The notes beneath the pieces are model-generated. The model was given only the letters and a program-made list of their open reading frames with translations, was not told where the DNA came from and ran no database searches. The position numbers and the translations under genes were made by a program. From Nageia nagi (Eukaryota; Pinophyta), in assembly GCA_050084985.1 (NCBI GenBank), contig JBITNC010000001.1:193130001-193194000 (forward strand): a stretch of DNA of 64,000 nucleotides, in the 5' to 3' direction. This document shows, one piece after another, positions 49,091-60,990 of this stretch (its first letter is position 1; each line of letters opens with the position of its first letter).

Positions 49091-50800
49091 ATCACTTAGC
49101 CTTGTATATTTCTTTTTGCTCAATTGTTTCTTTTATCAACATTAACAATTGTAACTTTTGGTTTCTTTTCATATACATGAGGTTTATATTTTTTTCATAC
49201 CCTTGAGATTTTTTAGAGCGTATGTTATGAAGTTCCTTTATGCAATATTCTTTTTTAAATAAGATATCTATCATTATAGCTAATGTCAAATCATGGTTAG
49301 AGATAACCATCAATTTATACATAGGTAATAAAGCATGTTCAAAAGTTTCTTTTAAATCTTGCTTAAGCATAGTAATCTTATTTGTAGATTGTTTCCATAT
49401 TTTCATAAAATTAGACAAGGATTAGTTAGGTAATTTCTTGATTTTGTACAAATTTTTAAATTGAAATTTTTTAGCAATATGATATCTAAAATTCTTTTAA
49501 AATTGATGTATCAAATCTTCATATTTATCAATGCTCTTTTCAAGAAGGGTAAAATACCATTTTAATGCATCATCTTTCAAACTATTTGAAAATAATTTTG
49601 CAAGCATATCTTGATCATGAATATATTCCATAGCTTCTTCCTAAAATTTTTGAACATGCATTTTTAGATCTTGCAAACCATCAAACTTTGTAAATTTCAC
49701 ACTCTTTTTACCAACAAGAATTTTAGAAATAATTATATCATTCAAAGGACATTTTAAACAAAATAAGAAATCATATTCATCAACAAGCAAATCTCTTTCT
49801 AACTTTTCAATTCTTTCATCCATTGTCTTTCCATTATTTGATACTATAAGAGGTTATTGTGTTTGCTGAATTTGAACTATAAGTATATTATCCTTTGGAG
49901 GTGGTGAAGGGGTTTGTGGTGGCACATGGCTAATTTGAGAAAAAGATTTATTTGCATCTCAAATTTATTTTTCCTTGAGGGGCACAAATGGTCCTATTCT
50001 ATTTACACATTCATGTTCAAGCCTATAAACTAATTCTAAAAAAAAATTGTAATTATTACTCAGCAATAGCTTGTTCAAAGAAATCAATTTCTTAAGCATA
50101 AAGAAGAGTCTCAAGATTGATATTATGTTCTTCTTATGACCAATTAAGGTGATGTGTATAGGAACTATAAACTATAGTAGCAAGCTATTTTTTAACATCT
50201 ATTACAACTTCTTCATTAATAAAAATACCCTTACCTTTCTCAAGAAATGTACATGTATTGTAATGTGTAGGATTATAAATCAAGTGTTCAAAATCATCAT
50301 CATCCTTCTTATCATCATCCTCGATGGTCACCTCATTTAGGGGATTTATAACATCCTCTTCTACATTTTTAGTGATGTGTGTATAGGCTTGCACACCATT
50401 AGTGACATCCTGATTAATAGTAGAGACCCTCTATTTTAAAGAACCTATATTTTCATAAGAAAATAAACAATCTGAGGCTTGTGAGGATGCAGTATTTGCT
50501 TCTAATAATTCGTAATTGGTTAGAATATCAATAACATTTTAAGAATTATTAGTAATATAGTATTCTAACTTTTATTTATTAGATAGTAATTCCTTTATGG
50601 ATCTAACATGGCTAGAAATTCTATCTAATTCTTTAATTTTAGCATCACTATCAAAAGAATCTCCATGGCTTCCTAAGCTTATATTTTCAAAATCATAATT
50701 ATTTATAGACATATCAAGCTTATTAGGATTTTTTCTAATAATATCTATATTTTTTCTAGAACTTGTAGATTCTATATCATTATCTTCATTAGTATCCATT
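49091..50800 (-). pseudogene. Tat-like gypsy gag remnant of the outer element
   Basis: Open pieces on the minus strand line up as one Gag. An acidic, serine-rich N-terminal part lies at 50800-50185. A segment at about 49823-49641 ends K-F-T-K-F-D-G-L-Q-D-L-K-M-H-V-Q-K-F. Past a stop there follow A-L-K-W-Y-F-T-L-L-E-K-S-I-D-K-Y (about 49560-49520) and a helical segment at 49418-49092 (S-N-F-M-K-I-W-K-Q). The FDG...LKWYF...SI pattern is the gypsy capsid signature. Several stops and at least one frame change break it. It lies directly after the 5' LTR and leader, as gag should. Confidence 0.72.
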
Positions 50801-51085
50801 CAATCATTAGGATTAGGCTCTTGTAGAGGTAAATCATGATTAACCCTAACACTTCTATTAATATCCTTAAAATTAACCTTACTCTTAGAAATCTTAGGTT
50901 ATTCTTCATTTAGATCCATTTTCAGAACATAGGTAGAACAAACCTTAGTTTTATCATTTTCTCTAACTATTACTCTAAGCACCTTAGGTAAGGGAAGAGA
51001 TAATAATAAAAATGTATTCATGACTCTATAGAAGGAATATCCTAGATCAAGATCTAGGTGTGTAAGAATGTAGGTTTCAACAAAA

Positions 51086-51814
51086 TGTAGACCTCAAATT
51101 GTTAAAAATGTAAATAAATACAATTAAATAAATGATCTATAATATACAACTAAATAGACTATATACACTATATCAGATTACAACAAATATACATGAAATA
51201 CATGACCCTAATATGAAGTGCATGTACAATCCTCAAGCAACAAGTAGCAATGAGTCTTTGAAGGATTGGTGTGGGATTCATGGTGAGTTCATGGTTGATA
51301 TTCATATGTATGAATTAAAACTCAACCACCAAAATTTGGAACCTCCAATCTATAAGATGCATGCCACTCACAACATAGGAGAAGCACACCGTTGACTATA
51401 TGGAATGTGTCAAATTATGATGTGTACCAAAGATAGAAATTCTAGAGCTCAAAGTATAACAAATTTTTATGATATATGGGATCCAAAGAAATCATTACAA
51501 TCAAAAACCACCTATCAAAGTTCTTATCATATCAAATAATTCTGATCTATGGAGATCAACCTATTTGCCCCATTTATATAGCTTTTAAAAACATAGAACA
51601 GAGTGAAGATCGACCTCTTGCAATAATATAATCATTATTATATTCAAGATAATTTAAAATAAGACCCATGATATATGATATAACATTTAATATAAAACAT
51701 AATATTTCATTATAATATCTATTTATCTTGACATATGTAATATTGCATTAAATCATTTAAGAATTCTAAATATGATTTATTAAATAAATAATAAATCATT
51801 TTTAGGAGTCTACA
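51086..51814 (-). repeat. Outer element 5' LTR (intact, 729 bp)
   Basis: TGTAGACC...AGTCTACA, collinear with the split copy at 30042-30122 plus 34757-35395. It is followed by ATTTT, the right target-site duplication. Confidence 0.9.
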
Positions 51815-51819
51815 ATTTT

Positions 51820-53010
51820 TCTCTCTAAAGTAGAGTTAACCTTTTTTTTAAGATACTTTTTTTTTTAAAAAAAATAAGAAATTATACTTTTCTAAAAAAA
51901 GGGGGAGAGGTAGAATGATAAATTTGGAAAATTATTTTGTTATAAGAAGGAAAATTATTATTGTGCTAAGAAGGTGAAACATATTTCTTTCTCCAATGTT
52001 TTTTAAAAGGGAGAAAATAATCCTTGATATAAAAGTGTTTTAAATATGTGCAAATATGCTCCTTCTTATGCCTTGATCTAACCTTTTTGTTTTTAATTTA
52101 GAAATAGTTTTTTTTATGTCTTCTAAGAATATGAAAGTAAGGAGCCCTATTGTAAAAATGGAGAAAATCAAAAAGAAAAATAACAAGCTTTGGAAGAAAT
52201 CAATACAAATATAATATGGAGATAAGATGTTAAAGTGATAAATCCTTGCAAGACAAAGCAATGAAGTCATAGCCTACATGCTTCACTTTCAAACTCACTA
52301 TACAGTGGACTCCAATGCTTTTATGGCTAAATAAATGGTACTTCTTTTTGAACTAAGCATTTCATGAGCAAGTTTATGTTAGTTTAATTTTACTCTTATG
52401 ATAAGTTATTAATACTTGTGTTAACCTTGAGCATGTTATAAAGCTTCTAGAGCCTTGTTATGTAACTAACCCAAAAACTAAGGAAATTACTAATCCCTTA
52501 TTGTGTGGTTGTCCTTTTCCTTTATGGTTAATCAATAAATGCTTAAATTAAGTTAATTCAATGGTTAAATATGCACTAATTTCAAATACTAACTACAAAC
52601 ACTAACATCAAATGCTAACTACAATTGTATATTAGGATTTACTAAACTTAAACCTACTTAGTGTTAAAACAAAATGCACTAACATGACTTACAATCTACT
52701 AACACTAACTTACAACTTATAGGCTACAAATTACTAACCCAATCAAAGCTATTAACCTACAACTTGTCAATTTTTTTAATTTATACAAATTTGTACAAGT
52801 CTCTTTCAATTGCAATAATATTAAATATTATTAGTTTATATTATTTGGTTACTTGCAATTGTTATGATAATTGGTTAAATGCTTTATGGTTAGTTAAATG
52901 CTTATTAGTTACATGATTGAATAATTTTGCTACTTGAAATTGTAATTATGGTTGGAAATAATTTGTTGATACTTTTTGTGATTTAATCAATTAACCTTTA
53001 TTTTGTATAA
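51820..53010. other. Upstream region of copia 3, no LTR or primer site found
   Basis: AT-rich sequence between the outer element and the gag start of copia 3. Neither TGGTATCAGAGC nor a copia-style LTR end is recognisable. The 52.5-52.8 kb stretch has simple repetition of CTAACTACAA-like words. The 5' LTR of copia 3 may be lost, or may lie beyond the outer element's insertion site, to the left of 30042. Confidence 0.45.
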
Positions 53011-54060
53011 ATGGGAGATTCCTTTCCACTTAAGCACATCCTTAATGGTTCCAACTATGGTATTTGGGAACCAAGGATGAAAGTAGAGCTTCAAGCACAT
53101 AATCTTTGGCAAACCATGAGTGAAAATCAAGTCAACTCAACAAAAGCTAAAGAATTAGAGGTCTATAATGATAATAATGAGTTAAAAACTTCTATGATCT
53201 TTAAAGTTATTTCAGATGAAGTTCTCCTCATGATTTTGACATCAACATCCACAAAAGGAGCTTGGGATAGGATTAAAAAGATATACCTTAGGTCTAAATT
53301 TTCAAGGAGATTCACTATCCTTCAAAAGCTATTGTATTCTTTTCAAGAGGAGGATGAAGGTGTGGCAATCTAATTGAAGAAGATTATTAATCTAAGGACT
53401 CAACATGTGAATTATGGGTGTAATTAGATTAATGATGAATTCATGGTGTGCATCATCTTACAAATCCTCTCAACCAAGTTTAGTCACTTTGTGAAAATGA
53501 TTGAGACTAGGCTTGATGATAAATAGGAATTCTTCTCTCTTGAGAATATTTCTAGACTCCTCTTAAAGCATGAATAAAATATCAATAAGAAGGTGTTTAT
53601 TTCTAATCCAGAGGAGAAAAATGTTTCTTTAGGTGCAACTAAGATTACTCACTTTAATAAGAAGTTCAAAAATCATAAAATTACCCCTCATTCTCATCCT
53701 CAAAGAAATGCAAAGAGGTATGATAACAATCATCATAATGACAAAGAAAAGTCAAACAAACCTCATGTTCTTAAGAAAAAGAGGGAGGCAAATGGAAAAA
53801 GAGGGAGGAAAATGGAAAAAGAAAATATAATGTGAACAATTTCAAAGGAAATAAGAATAAAAAAAAGTGCTTATGTTTGTGCTCTTTATTCTAAGTCTCA
53901 TACATTTTCACATTATTGGGTTGTGGATTCTGGTTGAACTAATCATATGATATTTGAAATGGATAAGTTTGAAAACTTTCACAAATACAAGAAGGATGTG
54001 ATAGTAATAGGAGATAAATCTATGCTAAAAGTTCAAGGGATTGGAAGTGTCTTGGGTAAG
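53011..54060 (+). pseudogene. Copia 3 gag and start of protease, many stops
   Basis: The first 120 codons from the ATG at 53011 are open and closely resemble the Gag of copia 2 (K-H-I-L-N-G-S-N-Y-G-I-W-E-P, then A-W-D-R-I-K-K-I-Y-L). After the stop at 53371 the same frame continues with several nonsense codons to 53835. The zinc knuckle seen in copia 2 is missing, replaced by a lysine-rich stretch. The protease motif V-V-D-S-G-stop-T-N-H-M (about 53920-53950) contains a nonsense codon. Coding similarity stops near 54055 at G-I-G-S-V, where inserted sequence begins. Same family as copia 2, but an older copy. Confidence 0.85.
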
Positions 54061-54915
54061 TATAAGAAGATGAGTCCCACTTTTTAGGAAGTCTTAAGAA
54101 CTACTAGGTTTTTGTATCTCTTTAATACATTTTTATTTTTAATTATGAAGAAAATATATATGTGCACAATTTGTATACAATTCTTCACAAGTTAAAATAA
54201 TAATAATAATAATAATAAGTTTAGGTCAAATTATGCTTGATGAACATGAACACTTTTCAAAATGATAATCAGGGCTAATAAAAAATACATTCATGAAAAA
54301 AATGCAAAAAATATTCTAAACAATCTTTAGTGTCTTAGGTATCTTTTTTCATAAAAGGATTGAAAAAACTATTTTAATTTAGGTCCAATTATGCTTAATG
54401 GACATGATGGGGTATGGTTCTAAAACTATATTTTTAAACAATGGGTTTCATATTTTTTTAATAACTTTTTATTTTTTAGACTTATGAAAAAAATAATATA
54501 TGTGCACAATCTATATACAATTATTCACAATTTAAAAAATAAAATAAAAAATAAAAATGATAAGTTTAGATCAAATTATGCTTTATAGATGAGCACTTTT
54601 CAAAGTGATAATCGAGGCCAACAAAAAATAAAATATTCATGAAAAAATTATAAAAAAATATCCTACACAATATTTATTGTCTTAAGTATATTTATTCAAA
54701 AGGATTTAAAAAAATATTCTAATTTAGGTCCAATTATGCTTACTTGACACAATGGGGTATGGTCATGAAATTGTACTTTTTAAATAGTGGTTTGTAAACA
54801 TGCCTATCAAATATTAATTTCTAACATATGGGTATTGGAATAATTACATATTTGAAAATTAGACTTTGATTACTACATGTTTACCCAAGTGACCTTTTTT
54901 AAGATTTAGACTCTA
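54061..54915. repeat. AT-rich insertion in copia 3 made of two tandem about 345-bp units
   Basis: About 750 bases more than copia 2 has at the same point between protease and integrase. Two long units repeat with a period of 340-345 bases (GTGCACAAT at 54162 and 54502, GGTCCAATTATGCT at 54382 and 54727). Each unit holds two half-related words, TTTAGGTCAAATTATGCTTGA and TTTAGGTCCAATTATGCTTA. An (ATA)n run lies at 54196-54218. No terminal inverted repeats or coding motif were recognised. Confidence 0.7.
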
Positions 54916-55721
54916 AGAGATTCAAATTATGAGATCAAGTGTGATCAAACTTGAAAATCAAGGAAACTATTTACACTTTTTGGTCAAAAGTGGAACTCAT
55001 ATTCTTGTATCTACCCTCTTGATGCATGGAAAGGTGGTTGAAGGTGTGATAAAGTGCCTAAGAAGTTGTTTCTTGCATAAAATGTTTATTTTAAAGGTAA
55101 CCTTTGGAATCAACATTTAGGTCACTTAAACCACAAAAGTATTCAACTCGTGAAGGATCAAGATCTTGTGAAAGGATTGCCTCCTATATCACCCTCCATT
55201 AGCCTTTGTAAAAATTTCATATTAGGAAAGATGAAAAGGCAAAAATTTGAGAAGGAAAAGGCACCTAGGGCATCTCAACCTCTCCAATTGATACACTTGG
55301 ATTTGATGGATCCATTTCAAATCAAGTCACTTGGAGGAGCGTCTTATGTACTTACTTTTATTGATGACTTTAGCAAGATGACTTTTGGGTATCTACTAAA
55401 GCATAAAGATAAAACCTTTGATATGCTCAAATAATTTATGACCTTAATTGAAAATCAAACTAATATAAAAATCAATATGCTAAGGTCAGATAATGGGGGT
55501 GAATACATAAGAAAAGCATGGGATCAAAATGCAGTTTACTATCCCTTATACTCTACAACATAATGATGTTGAAGAAATGAAGAATATGACCATAATGGAG
55601 ATGGCTAGATGCATGATGAGAAATCTTCCTAAGTTTTTATGAGGTGAAGTTGTGACCACTACTATCTACACCTTGAATAGGTGTTCCATAAAAGCAATCA
55701 AAGGGAAAACTCCATTTAAGG
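54916..55721 (+). pseudogene. Copia 3 GAG-pre-integrase and integrase, left part
   Basis: Resumes the copia 2-like protein with N-L-W-N-Q-H-L-G-H-L-N-H-K-S, the HHCC domain (C-K-N-F-I-L-G-K), the first integrase aspartate in H-L-D-L-M-D-P-F, F-I-D-D-F-S-K-M-T-F-G-Y, and the second aspartate in R-S-D-N-G-G-E-Y. Beyond that the frame is broken repeatedly. The TPQQNGVAER block is recognisable only as frameshifted debris near 55550. Integrase coding is cut at T-P-F-K (about 55715) by the gypsy insertion and continues at 63177. Confidence 0.85.
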
Positions 55722-56330
55722 TATACACCATAAATAATGCATAAATAATGAAATCGATGCACTATTTATCTATGATATGTAATTGAATCATATATGAGAA
55801 ATATGGCATCAAACTAGTAATGCTAATCAATTTACCTTCATTGTAATTGCATGAGTATGAAATAATAGCAACCATATGTCAATCACCATAATGCAAAATA
55901 AGAAATGCACATCGCTAATGGCCTAAGATGGTACATTGTTAGCTATGTGGGATAAGTAGATCTATAAAAGGAATAAATAGTATGCAAAAGCGAGATGAAG
56001 GTTGCAATAGATCTATTCAGAGATGGTATTACAAAATACCATTGTTGATAGGATAGAGTGATCTTACATGTTTTGGTATCTCTCACAGTATTTTTATGAG
56101 GCCCTTACATGATATTTCCTTTATTCTCATGATGTTTCTTTATAGCAACATCTTGGTATTCTTTGATTTGAGTTGTTTTTCTTCATATTTGATACCTTTT
56201 ACATTGTACAATGGACCATTACATTGATTACATTACCTTGGGTATATTTTAACCCCTTTTTACAATAAATATCCTTAATGCTATAAAATGAATTATTTAA
56301 TAAATAATAACTCATTTTTAGGCATCTACA
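55722..56330 (-). repeat. Tat element 3' LTR
   Basis: About 609 bp, collinear with 62543-63176 (for example ATAAATAATGAAATCGATGC and ATTACCTTGGGTATATTTTA). It starts TATACACC where the partner has TGTAGACC. Confidence 0.92.
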
Positions 56331-56349
56331 TTTTTCCCCTATTTAGAGG
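56331..56349 (-). other. Tat element polypurine tract
   Basis: The minus strand reads CCTCTAAATAGGGGAAAAA directly before the LTR terminus TGTAGATGCC. The outer element has a closely related tract and neighbouring sequence at 35396-35460. Confidence 0.75.
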
Positions 56350-57430
56350 TGTGATTCAAGCAATGAAATTACATGTCCAAAGAAAAAGTATAGAAGAAAT
56401 TTTCTAAGAACTTTAAACTCTTTATCTACACCACCACTTGATGATGATGATGAGGGTCCCTTGTTTCCTCCTTTTGGATTGGTTTCTCCAAGAAATATCC
56501 TTGAATGGTGCATCTAAGATAAAATCTAAATAACTATGTCTCTTTTCTCTTTGTGATATGCCTATTATGGAAAGAACTCTAGTAGCAAGTAGTCTTATGG
56601 TCCCGCATCTAATATATGAAAAAGATAATGTTGTTTTGCCCCTTACAATGTTCAACCATGAATCTATCCATTTCATTATTTCTACTACTTAGGAAACTGA
56701 TACACTTATATTCATGCCTTGATATAGAAGAAATTTTTTTGTCTATGATGAAATACCATTGATCTAAGTGCCACTAATAGTGTAGGAATAGTGAGTACTC
56801 TATTGATAGCATGATTTATACAATATTTTTATTTCTTCTTATGATGTAAATACCTGCAAATATGTGTTAGATATACCATGCACAAAAATATTATGGATAC
56901 ATAGTGAGTTGCATTATCTATTGATGATGAGTCAATATCAACAATCTACTTATAGCTGTATCACTAGTTTATGTTTTAAGTGAGTGAACTCTCACTAGCT
57001 GTATCGATGGCTATCAGTAGTCATACATTTTATGTCTATGACCCAAAGAAATTATGTTTTGTATGGTTCAAAGAAAAAATCATATGGATACATAAGAAGT
57101 TGCATCATCCATTGATGATAAAACAATATCTACATCTTAATTATAGGTGCATCATCAATTTAGCTTTTAAGTGAGTGAACTCTCACTAGTCATATCGTTG
57201 TCCATTGGTGACCTAGCATTTTATGTCCATGGTTTGAAGACATTATAATATTAATGATCTTTTTATCTCTTTTTTTTGTAGAATCCATACAGTTGGCAGT
57301 GTGAAAATAGTAATGCACACTATTAACTACATGAACATAGTATAATAAAATGAAAAACTAAAAATGAAAACTATGATAGAAGTACCTTGCATGAGATTTT
57401 TGTTGTGTTGCAAGGTATAGAGGCACCATA
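56350..57430. other. Region between integrase and 3' LTR, with a 191-bp duplication
   Basis: No recognised gene. The minus-strand open frame 56422-56676 has no family motif. Two related units with a 191-base period run from about 56885 to 57250 and share ATGGATACATA and GTGAGTGAACTCTCACTAG. Tat elements often carry extra sequence here. Confidence 0.55.
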
Positions 57431-57431
57431 T

Positions 57432-58510
57432 TTATGCAAATAAGCATTTGATATGGGTGGCATTGAAGGTATTTGATTCTTGGTTTCCACCCATATATGA
57501 TAGTTTATAGGCTCCTAACCTTGTTGCTTCCACTACAACAAATGGACCCAACCAATTTGGTTCAAATTTCCCTTTAACCTCATCATTTATAGTTGTCTTA
57601 TTGATATTGTCCTTCAGTACTATATCTTCCACTTTGAACTCTTTTGCCTTTATTTTCTGTTCAAATTCTCTTTTCAATTTTGCATGATATACCTTCTAAT
57701 GTTTAATTGCTCTATGTATCTTCTCATCCAATCAATCTAATTATTGCAACCTAGATTTTCTTGCATCCTCATTCATTATATCTTCTTGCAATGATATTCT
57801 TAGGGATGGGAGCTTTAATTCCAATGGTACTATAGCTTCATCTCCATATACCAATGAGAATGGTGTTGCCTCAGTGGTTGTTATAATACTTTTCCTATAT
57901 GGCCAAAGTGCATAAGGTAACTATTCATGCCAATCCTTTTTGTATCTATCCGAATTTTTTGATAAAATGCTTTTGATATTATTGTCAATAGATTCTACTT
58001 GACCATTACCTTGAGGATAATAAAATAGAGAAAATGATTGAATAATATGAAATTTCTTGCAAAAAGCTTTCATTTCCTTACCTTTAAATTTTTTCCATTG
58101 TTCATTATCAACTTTTGTGGCACACCAAGTCTTGTAATGATGTTCTTAATTAGGAATGGGATGATCTCGTCTTGAGTGACTAATTTCATAGGAATGGCTT
58201 CAACCCAATTTGTAGTGAACTATGTGGTTGTAATGAAAAATTTGTGACCTTCTTGTGAGTGAGGATTGATGAGCCCAATCAAATATGTGCCCCAAGTAGA
58301 AAATGGCCATGGTAATATTATGGAATTTAAGTCTTGAGAGTGGGTTATTTTTCCATATTAGAATGCTTTTGACATTGTAAATAAGTCTTGAAATGAGTCT
58401 TGCAATCTTCCTCCATTGTGGGCCAATAGTAATCAATACATAAAATTTTAGTATACAATACCTTTGCATGGAAATGACCTCCACATAATCCATCATGTGC
58501 GTACTTTAAT
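57432..58510 (-). pseudogene. Tat element integrase remnant
   Basis: The N-terminal zinc-binding domain is readable on the minus strand near 58500-58390 as H-D-G-L-C-G-G-H, Y-Y-W-P-T-M, and C-Q-K-H-S. The core between about 58350 and 57700 is heavily stopped. The C-terminal domain is open at 57677-57432 and includes G-K-F-E-P-N-W-L-G-P-F-V-V followed by G-A-Y-K-L, the GPF/Y-type module of gypsy integrases. Not functional. Confidence 0.8.
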
Positions 58511-58802
58511 GTTGTAGTTATTTCATGCTAAATGAGACATCTCAACAAAGCATCATCAATAGATATTTTATACAACACCTCACCAATGATCACATACTTA
58601 ATTGTAGTCCTCTTTAATCTCACTTTTTTATTTCTATCATAATTATCTTGAATTGTTTGATTTTTCAAATAATTATAAATATCCACATACTAGTTTTGAA
58701 AATCATTATCTTCAACAATGATACATGTCTCTATTTCATGCATATCTTCAATGTAGGAAGGTGTACCAAGCTTATGGATTTTTAGAATTATTTCTTCATC
58801 TT

Positions 58803-59480
58803 CTATCTCAATTGGTGTAAGAAAAGTTGTGCTTGCCATGGCATTTGCATACTAGTTATTAGTGCACTCAAAGCTTCATACTCTTCTATATTATTAGTGC
58901 ACTCAAATCCAAGTTTGTAGGCCATGGGGATTACCTCATTTGTAGGAGACACCAAGATAATACTTGCCCCTACTCTATAAGAGCAGTTGGATCCATCAAA
59001 ATACAATGTCCAAGAAGTTGAATCATCCTCTTTTGAGCACACATATTCAACTAGAATGGAAATTTCATCAAAATCACATTGTTGATAGCCTTCTAGTATG
59101 TCTACACATCATTGATGGTCTAGATCATCTTCATACTCATTTGGAAATGCTTCGTGAATCACTATTTTATCATTCTGAGAGAGCTTGAAAATCAAATTTG
59201 CAATGGCCTACCCCTTGATGGAATTTTATTTTACCATATTGATATCAATATATTGTAATAAGATTAGCCATTTTGTTACCCTGTATGATAAATGCTACTT
59301 TGCCATAATATATTTCAATGGGTTAACTCGGCTAACAACAAATGTAGTGCAATACAAAAGATAGTGCCTCAATTTTTATGTAGCAAAAATAATAGAAAAG
59401 CAAATATTTTCCATAGGAATATATCTAGTTTCATAGTGAATAAGAGTTTTGCTAATGTAATAATCAATTGGTTTAATGAA
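58803..59480 (-). pseudogene. Tat element RNase H remnants (connection region plus second RNase H)
   Basis: The minus strand near 59420-59200 reads P-M-E-N-I, K-L-R-H-Y-L, and N-P-L-K-Y-I-M, the region after RT in Tat elements. At 59042-58803 an open frame has W-T-L-Y-F-D-G-S-N, G-A-S-I-I-L-V-S-P and C-T-N-N-I-E-E-Y-E-A-L. This is a second RNase H domain with the catalytic D in YFDGS and E in EEYEAL, the hallmark of the Tat lineage. Frame changes and stops separate the pieces. Confidence 0.82.
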
Positions 59481-59489
59481 TCTCGTATT

Positions 59490-59753
59490 CTAATACTCTT
59501 CTATTTCTTTATTAACTAAAAAAGCTTTGGAAGGGTGCATTTTTATTGGCTTTTGTTTGATTGGCTTAGCCCCCATTTTAAGTGGTAGATTGTGCATAAT
59601 AAATGAAGGATCTAAACTAGGAATATCATCATAAGACCAAGAAAAAAATTTGTGATGTTTAATAAATTTGTGTGTACCTTTCTTATTGTGGCATAGGGAG
59701 GGTTGCTCCAACTTCAACCAATATTTGCTCATTGCTTGTTCTAATATCGACAT
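59490..59753 (-). pseudogene. Tat element RT start; palm deleted
   Basis: The minus-strand frame holds F-F-S-W-S-Y-D-D-I-P-S-L-D-P, L-P-L-K-M-G-A-K-P-I-K-Q, and M-H-P-S-K-A, which is the entry block of gypsy RT (AWSYEDMPGLDP ... KPVKQ). Downstream it passes within about 20 codons to sequence that belongs after the RT thumb. The fingers and palm with YVDD (about 200 codons) are therefore missing. Confidence 0.8.
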
Positions 59754-60659
59754 TTACTAATTCTTTAGCTAGGAATGTGAACTCATCCTTTTTTTGTAAT
59801 AATGAAGGCAATTATTCCAATCTTTGTATGTCACCTATCTCAATACCCTCTAGCTTAACCTAAAACACTTCATTGAAATGTACTTTTTAACCAAAATATG
59901 CATACTCATTGAGAATATACCTAACTTACCTCTTTTAATTATATTTAGGCAACTCAAAATGTGCCCCTAAATATTCTAAAATATCATCATCAATACTGAA
60001 GTAATTAAATTCTATATTTATAGTGCCATCAATCCACATATCTCTATCAATATCATCATATAATTCAATCATATTGCATTATTTAACAAACTTAATAGGT
60101 CCCATTATTTGCTTGGTATTTTGATCACTACCTAATCCATATTTATTTTTTTATAATTTTGAATTAGTAGGAAAGGAATACATACCTTGCTTAGATTTTC
60201 CTAAACCTCCTCCCTTATACTTGCAATTTCCAACCATATACTTGTGAACAAAAGAAGTTGTAAAAATTTTACCCATTTCATTTGTTGCAAGATTTGTTGT
60301 TGATTTCTCTTAGTTAGGTGAAATTGATGTAACAAATCAAGATCCCTCTCCATATTCACTATTTCCATGCTACTAATGGCCTTCAAGTAGGATAGCATAC
60401 CCTTGATGGCCTTTCACAAATAGAATTTTGAGTTGTCCCAAGTCTTAAATGGATGCAAACATATATATATATTCTCACTTTTGTATGTACCCATGCATGT
60501 TTCTATAATTTGAGGTTCTTTATTTGCATTTTCCCCTAGTGCACTTTGTTCTAAGGGCTCAATCTCATATTTGGGATAGGTCATTATAAATTATTCAAAT
60601 TTTGCTACATTAAAGAAAGCATATGGTTATGGATCACCAAGCATTGTATAAACCTCACG

Positions 60660-60990
60660 TTGATATTCAAATTTCAATTTCCATGTACCGTAGATGGAAT
60701 TGCATCCATATCATGAAGCCAAGGCCTTCCTAATAACAAGTTCTATGATAATTTGAAATCAACAACTTGAAATTTAGTTGCAATTATCCTCAATCCTATA
60801 GTGACCAAAATTGTGGCTATCCCAACTAGCCTTTTAGGTGAGCTATCATATGCCCTAAACCTAAATGTAGCTTCTTATATAGGAGGGATCTCAATAACTT
60901 TTTCTTGGATTTGGATCAAAAACTTATGAGAACACACATTAACAACTGATCCATTATCTACCAAATTTCTTTTTATCTCCCATCCATCTA
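60660..60990 (-). pseudogene. Tat element aspartic protease remnant
   Basis: The minus strand reads N-L-V-D-N-G-S-V-V-N-V (about 60965-60935; the active site D-N-G-S takes the place of D-T/S-G). It continues F-R-A-Y-D-S-S-P-K and ends with the conserved N-L-L-L-G-R-P-W-L-H-D-M-D-A-I-P-S (about 60740-60690). It is out of frame with the preceding gag and contains several stops. Confidence 0.78.

Larger units (their letters stand above)
30042..51814 (-). mobile_element. Tat-like Ty3/gypsy element with gag and antisense PMD, no pol; hosts two copia insertions
   Basis: The LTRs are 51086-51814 (5' in element sense) and a copy split by copia 1 into 30042-30122 and 34757-35395. Ends are TGTAGACC...GTCTACA. 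The 5-bp target-site duplication ATTTT is exact (30037-30041 and 51815-51819). The minus strand just inside the 3' LTR reads AAAGAGGGGCAAAA, a polypurine tract. Without the two copia insertions the interior is about 7.1 kb. It holds a gag remnant near the 5' LTR and a PMD remnant on the opposite strand. RT, RNase H and integrase are not seen. Tat-lineage elements are known to carry extra antisense frames between pol and the 3' LTR, which matches the PMD placement. I infer a non-autonomous derivative. Confidence 0.85.

Noticed and set aside
51820-53010. Possible 5' LTR of copia 3
   Set aside because: No TG...CA repeat, primer-binding site or match to downstream sequence could be found, and the 3' LTR is beyond the window.
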